Below are positions 1 to 12,600 of a stretch of DNA of 64,000 nucleotides, one piece after another. Made by a program: the position numbers and the translations under genes. Where the stretch lies: the NCBI GenBank assembly GCA_964036315.1, contig CAXIWW010000817.1, positions 3,631,501-3,695,500 of the forward strand. Reading direction: 5' to 3'. This DNA comes from Acanthosepion esculentum. Lineage: Eukaryota; Mollusca; Cephalopoda; Sepiida; Sepiidae. A model generated the notes under the pieces. That model ran no database searches and was not told where the DNA came from. It was given only the letters and a program-made list of their open reading frames with translations. The number at the start of each line of letters is the position of its first letter. Positions within the stretch are counted from its first letter, which is position 1.

Positions 1-210
1 CTTAAAGGGTACCAGCTATGAGCAAATAGTGACCCCCCACTGAAAAAAAAACACTATGAAAGTATAAAAATACATATTTATATAAAAACTTGCGAACAAC
101 ACCAGTTTATAGCAAAAGTGCCAAAAGCAACACAGCTGATAGCAAAAGTGCACACAGCTGATAGCAAAAGTGCCAAAAGCTGATAGCAAAAGTGCCAACA
201 GCACCACATT

Positions 211-370
211 GCCAACTAGTCCTAGGTATGACTATAAACTACATCTGACAGCAAGGCTTCTGATCACAAAGGGTCCCAGCTATGAGCAAATATTGACCCT
301 CCACTAAAAAAAAAACACTATGAATGTATAAAAATACATGTTTATATAAAAACTTGCGAACAACACCAGT
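211..370 (+). repeat. Satellite A spacer element, exemplar
   Basis: This is one representative copy of the spacer that separates the 22-mer runs. In order it carries CCAACTAGTCCTAGG, a segment ending GACAGCAAGGCTTCTGATC, the segment CAGCTATGAGCAAATA, a C-run, a run of about 9-10 A, CACTATGAA, two TATA-like motifs and TTGCGAACAACACCAG. Many similar copies, roughly one per 350 bp, recur across 1-39,985 on one strand or the other. The A-run varies from about 7 to 12 bases between copies, as expected from slippage. I see no coding potential, terminal inverted repeats or target-site duplications. It could derive from an older element that was captured and amplified with the 22-mers, but nothing in it proves that. 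Confidence 0.85.
327..352 (+). promoter_or_regulatory. Paired TATA-like motifs in the A spacer
   Basis: TATAAAAA at 327 and TATATAAAA at 343 lie 16 bp apart just upstream of the 22-mer run. The pair is repeated with few changes in most A spacers, so it is present on the order of a hundred times. The motifs match the TATA-box consensus in sequence, but AT-rich satellite DNA gives such matches by chance. No initiator or other promoter element was recognised, so promoter function is speculation. Confidence 0.15.
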
Positions 371-1327
371 TGATAGCAAAAGTGCCAACAGCATCACAGC
401 TGATAGCAAAAGTGCCAACAGCTCATAGCAAAAGTGACAACAGGTGATAGCAAAAGCGCCAACAACTCATAGCAAATGTGCCAACAGCACCACAGCTGAT
501 AGCAAAATGCCAACAGCTGATAGCAAATGTGCCAACAGCTGATAGCAAAAGTGCCAACAGCACCACAGTGACAACTAGTCCTAGGTATGAATATAAACTA
601 CATCTGACAGGAAGTCTTCTGATCACAAAGGGTCCCAGCTATGAGCAAATAGTGACCCCACCTAAAAAAAAAAAACAATATGAAAGTATGAAAATACATG
701 TATATATATAAACTTGCGAACAACACCAGTTGATAGCAAAAGTGCCAACAGCACCACAGCTGATAGCAAAATGCCAACAGCTGATAGCAAAAGTGCCAAC
801 AGCTGATAGCAAAAGTGCCAACAGCACCACAGCTGATAGCAAAAGTGCTAACAGCTGATAGCAAAAGTGCCAACAGCTGATAGCAAAAGTGCCAACAGCA
901 CCCCAATGCCAAATAGTCCTAGGTATGACTATAACCTACATCTGACAGCAAGTCTTCTGATAACAAAGGGTCCAAGCTATGAGCAAATAGTGACCCCCCA
1001 CTAAAAAAAAAAACACTATGAAAGTATAAAAATACATGTTTATATAAAAACTTGCGAACAACACCAGTTGATAGCAAAAGTTCCAACAGCACGACAGCTG
1101 ATAGCAAAAGTACCAACAGCTGATAGCAAAAGTGCCAACAGCTGATAGCAAAAGTGCCAACAGCGCCACAGTGCCAACTAGTCCTAGGTATGACTATAAA
1201 CTACATCTGACAGCAAGGCTTCTGATCACAAAAGAAACACAGCTATGAGCAAATAGAGACACCCCACTAAAAAAAAAACACTATGAAAGTATAAAAATAC
1301 ATGTTTATATAAAAACTTCCGAACAAC

Positions 1328-1905
1328 ACCAGTTGATAACAAAAGTGCAAAGAGCACCACAGCTGATAGCAAAAGTGCCAACATCTGATACCAAAAATGC
1401 CAACAGCTGATAGCAAAAGTGCATAAAGCTGATAGCAAAAGTGCCAACAGCTGATAGCAAAAGTGCCAACAGCTGATAGCAAAAGTGCCAACAGCTGATT
1501 TCAAAAGTGGCAAAAGCTGATAGCAAAAGTACCAAAAGCTGATAGCAAAAGTGCAAAAAGCTGATAGCAAAAGTACCAACAGCTGATAGCAAAAGTGCCA
1601 ACAGATGATACCAAAAGTGCCAAAAGCTGATAGCAAAAGTGCCAACAGCTGATAGCAAAAGTGCCAACAGCTGATAGCAAAAGTGCCAACAGCACCACAG
1701 CTGATAGCAAAAGTGCCAACAGCTGATAGCAAAAGTGCCAACAGCTGATAGCAAAAGTGACAACAGCTGATACCAAAAGTGCCAAAAGCTGATAGCAAAA
1801 GTGCCATCAACTGATAGCAAAAGTGCCAACAGCTGATAGCAAAAGTGACAACAGCTGATAGCAAAAGTGCCAACAGCTGATAGCAAAAGTGTCAACAGCA
1901 CCACC
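1328..1905 (+). repeat. Long 22-bp VNTR run in satellite A
   Basis: About 25 consecutive 22-mers occur here without a spacer, one of the longest runs in the window. The octamer CACCACAG interrupts the 22-mer register near the start, again near 1,690, and at the right edge before the next spacer. The internal octamer suggests that two runs fused after loss of the spacer between them. Variants with TACC for TAGC and with GATTTCAAAAG give landmarks. Part of the run (about 1,740-1,905) reappears at 3,410-3,576 and, inverted, at 31,303-31,450. Confidence 0.85.
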
Positions 1906-3429
1906 GTGCCAACTAGTCCTAGGTATGACTATAAACTACATCTGACAGCAAGTCTTCTGATCACAAAGGGTCGCAGCTATGAGCAAATAGTGACCCCCAC
2001 TAAAAAAAAACACTATGAAAGTATAAAAATACATGTTTATATAAAAACTTGCGAACAACACCAGTTGATAGCAAAAGTGCCAACAGCACCACAGCTGATA
2101 GCAAAAGTGCCAACAGCTCATAGCAAAAGTGCCAACAGGTGATAGCAAAAGCGCCAACAACTGATAGCAAATGTGCCAACAGCACCACAGCTGATAGCAA
2201 AATGCCAACAGCTGATAGCAAATGTGCCTACAGCTGATAGCAAAAGTGCCAACAGCTGATAGCAAAAGTGCCAACAGCACCACAGTGACAACTAGTCCTA
2301 GGTATGACTATAAACTACATCTGACAGGAAGTCTTCTGATCACAAAGGGTCCCAGCTATGAGCAAATAGTGACCCCACACAAAAAAAAAACAATATGAAA
2401 GTATGAAAATACATGTTTATATAAAAACTTGCGAACAACACCAGTTGATAGCAAAAGTGCCAACAGCACCACAGCTGATAGCAAAATGCCAACAGCTGAT
2501 AGCAAATGTGCCAACAGCTGATAGCAAAAGTGCCAACAGCACCCCAATGCCAAATAGTCCTAGGTATGACTATAACCTACATCTGACAGCAAGTCTTCTG
2601 ATAACAAAGGGTCCAAGCTATGAGCAAATAGTGACCCCCCACTAAAAAAAAAACACTATGAAAGTATAAAAATACATGTTTATATAAAAACTTGCGAACA
2701 ACACCAGTTGATAGCAAAAGTGCCAACAGCACCACAGCTGATAGCAAAAGTTCCAACAGCTGATAGCAAAAGTGCCAACAGCTGATAGCAAAAGTGCCAA
2801 CAGCTGATAGCAAAAGTGCCAACAGCACCACAGTGCCAACTAGTCCTAGGTATGATTATAAACTACATCTGACAGCAAGGCTTCTGATCACAAAGGGTCC
2901 CAGCTATGAGCAAATAGTGACCCCCCACTAAAAACAAACACTATGAAAGTATAAAAATACATCTTTATATAAAAACTTGCGAACAACACCAGTTGATAGC
3001 AAAAGTGCCAATAGCACCACAGCTGATAGCAAAAGTGCCAACATCTGATACCAAAAGTGCCAACAGCTGATACCAAAAGTGGCAACAGCTAATAGCAAAA
3101 GTGCCAAGAGCTGATAGCAAAATTGCCAACAGCTGATTGCAAAAGTGCCAACAGCACCACAGTGCCAACTAGTTTTAGGTATGACTATAAACTATATCTG
3201 ACAGCAAGGCTTCTGATCAAAAAGGGTCCCAGCTATGAGCAAAGAATGACCCCCCACTAAAAAAAAACACTATGAAATATAAAAATACATGTTTATATAA
3301 AAACTTGCGAACAACACAAGTTGATAGCAAAAGTGACAACAGCACCACAGCTGATAGCAAAAGTGCCAACAGCTGATAGCAAAAGTGCCAACAGCTGATA
3401 GCAAAACTGCCAACAGCTGATAGCAAAAG

Positions 3430-4800
3430 TGACAACAGCTGATACCAAAAGTGCCAAAAGCTGATAGCAAAAGTGCCATCAACTGATAGCAAAAGTGCCA
3501 ACAGCTGATAGCAAAAGTGACAACAGCTGATAGCAAAAGTGCCAACAGCTGATAGCAAAAGTGTCAACAGCACCACCGTGCCAACTAGTCCTAGGTATGA
3601 CTATAAACTACATCTGACAGCAAGTCTTCTGATCACAAAGGGTCCCAGCTATGAGCAAATAGTGACCCCCACTAAAAAAAAACACTATGAAAGTATAAAA
3701 ATACATGTTTATATAAAAACTTGCGAACAACACCAGTTGATAGCAAAAGTGCCAACAGCACCACAGCTGATAGCAAAAGTGCCGACAGCTGATAGCAAAA
3801 GTGCCAACAGCAGATAGCAAAAGTGCACACAGCACCACATTGCCAACTAGTCCTAGGTATGACTATAAACTACATCTTTCAGCAAGGCTTCTGATCACAA
3901 AGGGTCCCAGCTATGAGCAAATTGTGACCCCTCACTGAAAAAAAACACTATGAAAGTATAAAAATACATGTTTATATAATAACTTGCGAACAACACCAGT
4001 TGATAGCAAAAGTGCCAACAGCACCACAGCTGATAGCAAAAGTGCCAACAGCTGATAGCAAATGTGCCAACAGCTGATAGCAAAAGTGCCAACAGCTTAT
4101 GGCAAAAGTGCCAACAGCTGATAGCAAAAGTGCCAACAGCACTGCAGTGCCAACTAGTCCTAGGTATGATTATAAACTACATCTGACAGCAAGGCTTCTG
4201 ATCACAAAGGGTCCCAGCTATGAGCAAATAGTGACACCCCACTAAAAAAAACACAATGAAAGTAAAAATATACATGTTTATATAAAAACTTGCGAACAAC
4301 ACCAGTTGATAGCAAAAGTGCAAACAGCAACACAGCTGATAGCAAATGTGCCAACAGCTGATAGCAAAAGTGCCAACAGCTGATAGCCAAAGTGCCAAAA
4401 GCTGATAGTAAAAGTGCCAACAGCGGATAGCAAAAGTGCCAACAGCACCACAGTGCCAACTAGTCCTAGGTATGACTATAAACTACATCTGACAGCAAGA
4501 TTTCTGCTGTTGGCACTTTTACTATCATCTGTTGGCACTTTTGCTATCAGCTGTTGGCACTTTTGGTATCAGCTGTTGGAACTTTTGCTATCAGCTGTTG
4601 GCACTTTTGCTATCAGCTCTGGTGCTGTTGGCACTTTTGCTATCAACTGGTGTTGTTCGCAAGTTTTTATATAAACATGTATTTTTATACTTTCATATTG
4701 TTTTTTTTTACTGGGGGGTCACTATTTGCTCATAGCTGTGACCTTTGTGATCAGAAGCCTTGCTGTCAGATTTAGTTTATAGTCATACCTAGGACTAATC
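3430..4800 (+). repeat. Left arm of inverted segment sharing the 4,503 junction
   Basis: This segment is matched in reverse complement by 28,650-30,030. Shared diagnostic marks include the rearrangement junction at about 4,503, a CTAATCC or GACTAATC spacer variant just inside it, a TATATTTTTAC-type spacer near 4,265, a TTATTATATAAAC-type variant near 3,975, and the CAGTGAGGGG-type variant near 3,935. Order is colinear across the stretch, with scattered substitutions. Farther left the order no longer matches simply: material like 1,980-2,840 is interposed in the right arm. Confidence 0.8.
4495..4515. other. Inversion junction in satellite A (+ to -)
   Basis: A forward spacer is broken after GACAGCAAG and joins inverted 22-mers (CTGCTGTTGGCAC...). 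The bases CTG could belong to either side, so the join may have used microhomology. The same join, reverse-complemented, is present at about 28,945, so the break arose once and was later duplicated. Confidence 0.85.
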
Positions 4801-7800
4801 GTTACTGTGGTGCTGTTGGCACTTTTGCTATCAGCTGTTGGCACTTTTGCTATCAGCTGTTGCACTTTTGCTATCAGCTGTGGTGCTGTTTGCACTTTTG
4901 CTATCAACTGGTGTTGTTCGCAAGTTTTTAGATAAACATGTATTTTTATACTTTCATAGTGTTTTTTTTTAGTGGGGGGTAACTATTTGCTCATAGCTGG
5001 GAAACTTGTGATCAGAAGCCTTGCTGTCAGATGTAGGTTATAGTCATACCTAGGAATAGTTGGCACTGTTGTGCTGTTGGCACTTTTGCTATCAGCTGTT
5101 GGCACTTTTGCTATCAACTTTTGGCACTATTGGTATCAGCTGTTGGCACTTTTGCTATCAGCTGATGGCACTTTTGGTATCAGCTCTGGTGCTGTTGGCA
5201 CTTTTGCTATCAACTGGTGTTGTTCGCAAGTTTTTATATAAAAATGTATTTTTATACATTCATAGTGTTTTTATTTAGTGGGGTGTCACTATTTGCTCAT
5301 AGCTGGGACCCTTTGTGATCAGAAGCCTTGCTCTCAGATGTAGTTTATAGTCATACCTAGGACTAGTCGGCACTGTGGTGCTGTTGGCACTTTTGCTATC
5401 AGCTGTTGGCACTTTTGCTATCAGCTGTTGGCACTTTTGCTATCAGCTGTTGGCACTTTTGCTATCAGCTGTGGTGCTGTTTGTACTTTTGCCATCAACT
5501 GGTGTTGTTCGCAAGTTTTTATATAAACATGTATTTTTATACTTTCATAGAGTTTTCTTTTAGTGGGGGTAACTATTTGCTCATAGCTGGGACCCTTTGT
5601 GATTAGAAGCCTAGCTGTCCGATGTTGCTTATATTCATACCTAGGACTAGTTGGCACTGTGGTGCTGTTGGCACTTTTGCTATCAGCTGTTGGCACTTTT
5701 GCTATCAGCTGTTCGCACTTTTGCTATCAGCATTTGGCACTTTTGGTATCAGCTGTTTGCACTTTTGCTATCAGCGGTTGTCATTTTTGCTATCAGCTGT
5801 TGGCACTTTTGGAATCATCTGTTGGAACTTTTGCTATCAGCTGTTGGCACTTTTGCTATGAGCTTGTGACACTTTTGCTATCAGCTGTTGGCACTTTTGC
5901 TATCAGCTGTTGGCACTTTTGCTATTAGCTTTTGGCACTTTTGGTATCAGCTGTTGGCACTTTTGCTATCAGCTGTTGGCATTTTGCTATCAGCTGGGGT
6001 GCTGTTGGCACTTTTGCTATCAACTGGGTTGTTCGCAAGTTTTTATATAAACATGTATTTTTATAATTTCATAGTGGTTTTTTTTTTAGTGGGGGGTCAC
6101 TATTTGCTCATAGCTGGGACCCTTTGTGCTCAGAAGACTTGCTGTCAGATGTAGTTTATAGTCATACCTAGGACTAGTTGGCACTGTGGTGCTGTTGGCA
6201 CTTTTGCTATCAGCTGTTGGCATTTTTTCTATCAGCTGTTGGCACTTTTGCTATCAGCTGTTTGCACTTTTGCTATCAGCTTTTGTCACTTTTGGTATCA
6301 GCTGTTGGCACTTTTGCTATCAGCTGTTGGCACTTTTGCTATCAGCTGTTTGTTTTTTCGGTATCATCTGTTGGCACTTTTGCTATCAGCTGTTGGAACT
6401 TTTGCTATCAGCTTTTGGCACTTTTGTTATCAGCTGGTGGCACTTTTGCTATCAGCTGTTGGCAGTTTTGCTATCAGCTGTTGGCTCTTTTGCTATCAGC
6501 TGTTGCACTTTTGCTATCAGCTGTGGTGCTGTTGGGACTTTTGCTATCAACTGGTGTTGTTCGCAAGTTTTTATATAAACATCTGTTTTTATACTTTCAT
6601 AGTCTTTTTTTTTTAGTGGGGGGTCACTATTTGCTCATAGCTGGGACCCTCTGTGATCAGAAACCTTGCTGTCAGATGTAGTTTATAGTCATACCTAGGA
6701 CTAGTTGGCACTGTGGTGCTGTTGGCACTTTTGCTATCAGCTGTTGGCACTTTTGCTATCAGCTCTTGGCACTTTTGCTATCAGGTGTTGGCACTTTTGC
6801 TATCAGTTTTGGCACTTTTGGTATCAGCTGTTGGCACTTTTGCTATCAGCTGTTGGCACTTTTGCTATCAGCTTTTGGCACGTTTGGTATCATCTGTTGG
6901 CACTTTTGCTATCAGCTGTTGGCACTTTTGCTATCAGCTGTGGTGCTGTTTGCACTTTTGCAATCAACTGGTGTTGTTCGCAAGTTTTTATATAAACATG
7001 TATGTTTATACATTCATAGTGTTTTTTTTTAGTGGGGTGTCACTATTTGCTCATAGCTGGGACCCTCTGTGATCAGAAGCCTTGCTGTCAGATGTAGTTT
7101 ATAGTCATACCTAGGACTAGTTGGCACTGTGGTGCGGTTGGCACTTTTGCTATCAGCTGTTGGCACTTTTGCTATCAGCTGTTGACACTTTTGCTATCAC
7201 CTGTTGGCAATTTTGCTATCAGCTGTGGTTCTGTTGGCACTTTTGCTATCAACTGGTGTTTTTCGCAAGTTTTTATATAAACATGTATTTTTATACATTC
7301 ATAGTGTTTTTTTTTAGTGGCGGGTCACTATTTGCTCATAGCTGGGACCTTTTGTTATCAGAAGCCTTGCTGTCAGATGTAGTTTATAGTCATACCTAGG
7401 ACTAGTTGACAATGTGGTGCTCTTTGCACTTTTGCTATCAGCTGTTGGCACTTTTGCTATCAGCTGTTGGCACTTTTGCTATCAGCTGTGGTGCTGTTGG
7501 GACTTTTGCTATCAACTGGTGTTGTTCGCAAGTTTTTATATAAACATGTATTTTTATACTTTCATAGTGTTTTTTTTTTTTTAGTGGGGGGTCACTATTT
7601 GCTCATAGCTGGGACCCTTTGTGATCAGAAGCCTTGCTGTCAGATGTAGTTTATAGTCATACCTAGGACTAGTTGGAACTGTGGTGCTGTTGGCACTTTT
7701 GCTATCAGCTGTTGGCACTTTTGCTATCAGCTGTTGGCACATTTGCTATCAGCTTTTGGCCCTTTTGCTTCAGCTGTTGGCACTTTGGCTATCAGCTGTG

Positions 7801-8337
7801 GTGCTGTTGGCACTTTTGCTATCAACTGGTGTTGTTCGCAAGTTTTTATATAAACATGTATTTTTATACATTCATAGTGTTTTTTTTTAGTGGGGGGTCA
7901 CTATTTGCTCATATCTTCGACCCTTTGTGATCAGAAGCCTTGCTGTCAGATGTAGTTTATAGTCATACCTAGGACTAGTTGGCAATGTTGTGCTGTTGGC
8001 ACTTTTGCTATAAACTGTTGGCACTTTTGCTATCAGCTGTTGGCACTTTTGCTATCAGCTGTTGGCACTTTTGCTATCAGCTTTTGGCACTTTTGCTATC
8101 AGCTGTTGGCACATTTGCTATCAGCTGTTGGCACTGTTGGTATCAGCTGTGGTGCTGTTTGCACTTTTGCTATCAACTGGTGTTGTTCGCAAGTTGTTAT
8201 ATAAACATCTATTTTTATACTTTTATAGTGTTTTTTTTTAGTGGGGGGTCACTATTTGCTCATTGCTGGGACCCTTTGTGATCAGAAGCCTTGCTGTCAG
8301 ATGTAGTTTATAGTCATACCTAGGACTTGTTGGCAAT

Positions 8338-8893
8338 GTGGTGCTGTTTTCACTTTTGCTATCAGCTGTTGGCAGTCTTGCTATGAGCTGTTGGCTCTTT
8401 TGCTCTCAGCTGTTGGCACTTTTGCGATCAGCTGTTGGCACATTTGCTATCAGCTGTTGGCACTTTTGCTATCAGCTGTGGTGCTGTTGGGACTTTTGCT
8501 ATCAGCTGTTGGCACTTTGGTGTAATTTGTTGGCACTTTTGCTATCAGCTGTTGGCATATTTGCTATCAGCTGTTGGCACTTTTGCTATCAGCTGTTGGC
8601 ACTTTTGCTATCAGCTTTTGGCACTTTTGGTTTCAGCTGTTGGCACTTTTGGTATCATCTGTTGGCACTTTTGCCATCAGCTGTTGGCACTTTTGCTATC
8701 AGCTGTTGGCACTTTTGCTATCAGCTTTTGGCACTTTTGGTTCAGCTGTTGGCACTTTTGCTATCAGCCTTTGGCACTTTTGCTATCAGCTGTTGGCACT
8801 TTTGCTATCAGCTGTTGGCACATTTGCTATCAGCTGTTGGCACTTTTGCGATCAGCTGTGGTGCTGTTGGCACTTTTGCTATCAACTGGTGTT
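8338..8893 (-). repeat. Long 22-bp VNTR run in satellite A (inverted block)
   Basis: About 25 units lie between two spacers, with an internal copy of the edge octamer (CTGTGGTG on this strand) near 8,478 that marks an old run boundary. Its right part, 8,618-8,893, has unusual variants (TTTGGTTTCAGC, TTTTGCCATCAGC, AGCCTTTGGC) that recur colinearly at 33,768-34,040, offset 25,150 bp. Confidence 0.85.
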
Positions 8894-8990
8894 GTTCGCA
8901 AGTTTTTATATAAACATGTATTTTTATACTTTCATAGTGTTTTTTTTTTGTGGGGGGTCACTATTTGCTCATAGCTGGCACCCTTTGTGA
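8618..8990 (-). repeat. Direct duplicate of 33,768-34,140
   Basis: Three rare landmarks keep the same spacing in both copies: TTTGGTTTCAGC (8,618 and 33,768), GCCTTTGG (8,767 and 33,918) and the spacer variant ATAGCTGGCACCC (8,971 and 34,121). The offset is 25,150 bp at all three to within one base. Both copies are in the same orientation. The copies carry several other differences, so the duplication is not very recent. Confidence 0.75.
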
Positions 8991-9340
8991 TCAGAAGCCT
9001 TGCTGTCAGATGTAGATTATAATCATACCTAGGACTAGTTGGCACTGTAGTGCTGTTGGCACTTTTGCTATCAGCTGTTGGCACTTTTGCTATCAGCTGT
9101 TGGCACTTTTTCTATCAGGTGTTGGCACTTTTGCTATCAGCTGTTGGCACTTTTGCTATCAGCTGTGGTGCTGTTGGCACTTTTGCTATCAACTGGTGTT
9201 GTTTGCAAGTTTTTATATAAACATATATTTTTATACATTCATAGTTTTTTTTTTATTAGGGGGTCACTGCTCATAGCTGGGACCCTTTGCGATCAGAAGA
9301 CTTGCTGTCAGATGTAGTTTATAGTCATACCTAGGACTAG

Positions 9341-9660
9341 TTGGCACTGTGGTGCTGTGGGCACTTTTGCTATCAGCTTTTGGCACATTTGCTATCAGCT
9401 GTTGGCACTTTTGCTATCAACTGTTGGCACTTTTGCAATCAGCTGTGGTGCTGTTGGCACTTTTGCTATCAATTGGTGTTGTTCGCATGTTTTTGTGCTA
9501 TCAGCTGTTGGCACTTTTGCTATCAGCTGTTGGCACTTTTGCTATCAGCTTTTGGCACTTTTTCTATCAGCTGTTGGGACTTTTGCTATCAGCTGTTGGG
9601 ACTTTTGCTATCAGCTGCGGTGCTGTTGGCACTCTTGCTATCAACTGGTGTTGTTCGCAC
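9341..9660 (-). repeat. A unit with collapsed spacer (copy 1)
   Basis: At 9,484-9,502 the spacer stops after TTGTTCGCATGTTTTT and passes straight into GTGCTATCAGC, so about 130-150 bp of the usual spacer is missing and two 22-mer runs are nearly fused. The same deletion, with the same CGCATG variant before it, is present at 36,682-36,700. I saw this structure nowhere else in family A, so the two copies most likely descend from one event. Confidence 0.8.
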
Positions 9661-12600
9661 GTTATATAAACATGTATTTTTATACTTTCATAATGTTTTT
9701 TTTTGTGGGGGGTCACTATTTGCTCATAGCTGGGACCCTTTGTGATCAGAAGCCTTGCTGTCAGATGTAGTTTATAATCATACGTAGGACTAGTTGGCAC
9801 TGTGGTGCTGTTGGCACTTTTGCTATCAGCTGTTGGCACTTTTGCTATCAGCTGTTGGCACTTTTGGTATCAGCTGTTTGCACTTTTGGTATCAGCTGTT
9901 GGCACTTTTGCTATCAGCTGTGGTGCTGTTGGCACTCTTGCTATCAACTGGTGTTGTTCGCAAGTTTTTATATAAACATGTATTTTTATACTTTCATAGT
10001 TTTTTTTTATTAGGGGGTTACTATTTGCTCATAGCTGGGACTCTTTGCGATCAGAAGACTTGCTGTCAGATGTAGTTTATAGTCATACCTAGGACTAGTT
10101 GGCACTGTGGTGCTGTGTGCACTTTTGCTATCAGCTGTTGGCACTTTTGCTATCAGCTGTTGGCACTTTTGCTATCAACTGGTATTGTTCCCAAGTTTTT
10201 ATATAAACATGTATTTTTATACATTCATAGTGTTCTTTTTTAGCGGGGGGTCACTATTTGTTCATAGATGGGACCCTTTGTGATCAGAAGCCTTGCTGTC
10301 AGATGTAGTTTATAGTCATACCTAGGAATAGTTGGCAATGTCGTGCTCTTGGCACTTTTGCTATCAGCTGTTGGCACTTTTGCTATCAGCTGTTGGCACT
10401 TTTGCTATCAGCTGTTGTGCTGTTGGCACTTTTGCTATATGCTGTTGGCACTTTTGCTATCAGCTGTTGGCACTTTTGCTATCAGCTGTGGTGCTGTTGG
10501 CACTTTTGCTATCAACTGGTGTTGTTCGCAAGTTTTTATATAAACATGTATTTTTATACATTCACAGTGTTTTTTTTTAGTGTGGGGTCACTATTTGCTC
10601 ATAGCTGGGACCCTTTGTGATCAGAAGCCTTGCTGTCAGATGTAGTTTATAGTCATACCTATGACTAGTTGGCAATGTGGTGCTGTTTGCACTTTTGCTA
10701 TCAGCTTTTGGCACTTTTGCTATCAGCTGTTGTCACTTTTACTGTCAGCTGTTGGCACTTTTGCTATCAGTTGTTGGCACTTTTGCTATCAGCTTTTGGC
10801 ACTTTTGCTATCAGCTGTTTTCACTTTTGCTATCAGCTGTTGGCACTTTTGCTATCAGCTGTTGGCACTTTTGCTATCAGCTTTTGGCACTTTTGGTATC
10901 AACTGTTGGCACTTTTGCTATCAGCTGTTGGCACTTTTGCTATCAGCTGTGGTGCTGTTGGCACTTTTGCTATCAACTGGTGTTGTTTGCAAGTTTTTAT
11001 ATAAACATGTATTTTTATAATTTCATAGTGTTTTTTTTTAGTGGGGTGTCACTATTTCCTCATAGCTGGGACCCTTTTTGATCAGAAGCCTTGCTGTCAG
11101 ATGTAGTTTATAGTCATACCTAGGACTAGTTGGCACTGGGTGCTGTTGGCACGTTTGCTATCAGCTGTTGGTACTTTTGCTATCAGCTGTTGGCACTTTT
11201 GCTATCAGCTGTTGGCACTTTTGCTATCAGCTGTTGGCACTTTTGCTATCAGCTGTTGGCACTTTTGCTATCAGCTGTGGTGCTGTTTGCACTTTTGCTA
11301 TCAACTGGTGTTGTTCGCAAGTTTTTATATAAACATATATTTTTTTACTTTCATAGTGTTTTTTTTTAGTGGGGTGTCACTATTTGCTCATAGCTGGGAT
11401 CCTTTGTGATCAGAAGCCTTGCTGTCAGATGTAGTTTATATTCATACCTAGGACTAGTTGGCACTGTGGAGCTGTTGGCACTTTTGCTATCAGATGTTGG
11501 CACTTTTGCTATCAGCCGTTTGCACTTTTGCTATCAGCTGTTGGCACTTTTGCTATCATCTGTTGGCACTTTTGCTATCAGCTGTTGGCACTTTTGCTAT
11601 CAGCTGTTGGCACTTTTGCTATCAGCTCTTGGCACTTTTGGTATCAGCTGTTGGCACTTTTCTATCAGCTGTTGGCAAATTTTGCTATCAGCTGTTGGCA
11701 CTTTTGCTATCAACTGGTGCTGTTCGCAATTTTTTATATAAACATGTATTTTTATACTATCATTTTGTTTTCTTTAAGTGGGGGGTAACTATTTGCTCAT
11801 AGCTGGGACCCTTTGTGATCAGAAGCCTTACTGTCAGATGTAGTTTATAGTCATACCTAGGACTAGTTGGCACTGTGGTGCTGTGTGCACTTTTGCTATC
11901 TGCTGTTGGCACTTTTGCTAACAGCTTTTGGCACTTTTGCTATCAGCTGTTGGCACTTTTGGTATCATCTGTTGGAACTTTTGCTATCAGCTGTTGGCAC
12001 TTTTGCTATCAGCTTTTGGCACTTTTGGTATAAGCTGTTGGCACTTTTGCTATCAGCTGTTGGCACTTTTGCTATCAGCTGTTGGAACTTTTGTTATCAT
12101 CTGTTGGCACTATTGCTATCAGCTGTTGGCACTTTTGCTATCAGCTTTTGGCACTTTTGGTATCAGCTGTTGGCAATTTTGCTATCAGCTGTTGGCACTT
12201 TTGCTATCAGCTGGGGTGTTGTTGGCACTTTTGCTATCAACTGGTGTTGTTCGCAAGTTTTTATATAAACATGTATTTTTATACTTTCATAGAGTTTTTT
12301 TTTAGTGGGGGGTCACTATTTGCTCATAGCTGGGACCCTTTGTGATCAGAAGCCTTGCTGTCAGATGTAGTTTATAGTCATACCTAGGAATAGATGGCAC
12401 TGTGGTGCTGTTGGCACTTTTGCTATCCCCTGCTGGCACTTTTAGTATCAGCTGTTGGCACTTTTTCTATCAGCTGTTGGCACTGTTGGTATCAGCTGTG
12501 GTGCTGTTGGCACTTTTCCTCTCAACTGGTGTTGTTCGCAAGTTATTATATAAACATGTATTTTTATACATTCATAGTGTTTTTTTTAGTGGGGGTTCAC

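Larger units (their letters stand above)
1..4503 (+). repeat. Satellite A, first forward block
   Basis: This is a compound tandem array. A spacer of about 160 bp alternates with runs of a 22-bp unit whose core is GCTGATAGCAAAAGTGCC. Spacers are recognised by ACTAGTCCTAGG, followed by a C-run, an A-run and TATA-like AT-rich DNA. CCTAGG starts at about 221, 580, 918, 1,183, 1,918 and 2,296, so successive units are 359, 338, 265, 735 and 378 bp long. Most of the difference comes from the number of 22-mers. Common 22-mer variants carry GATACC instead of GATAGC, or GATGATACC. Near 3,172 the spacer mark is degenerate (AGTTTTAGG). The block begins mid-spacer at the window edge, so the array continues outside. 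No gene is supported in it. The family identity is unknown to me. Confidence 0.95.

Noticed and set aside
1226..1873. A 215-codon frame on the minus strand that looks like a multi-pass membrane protein
   Set aside because: It is the 22-mer read through successive frames, with a strict 22-residue periodicity that follows from the DNA period. No conserved domain or ATG context is present, and many overlapping frames are equally open.
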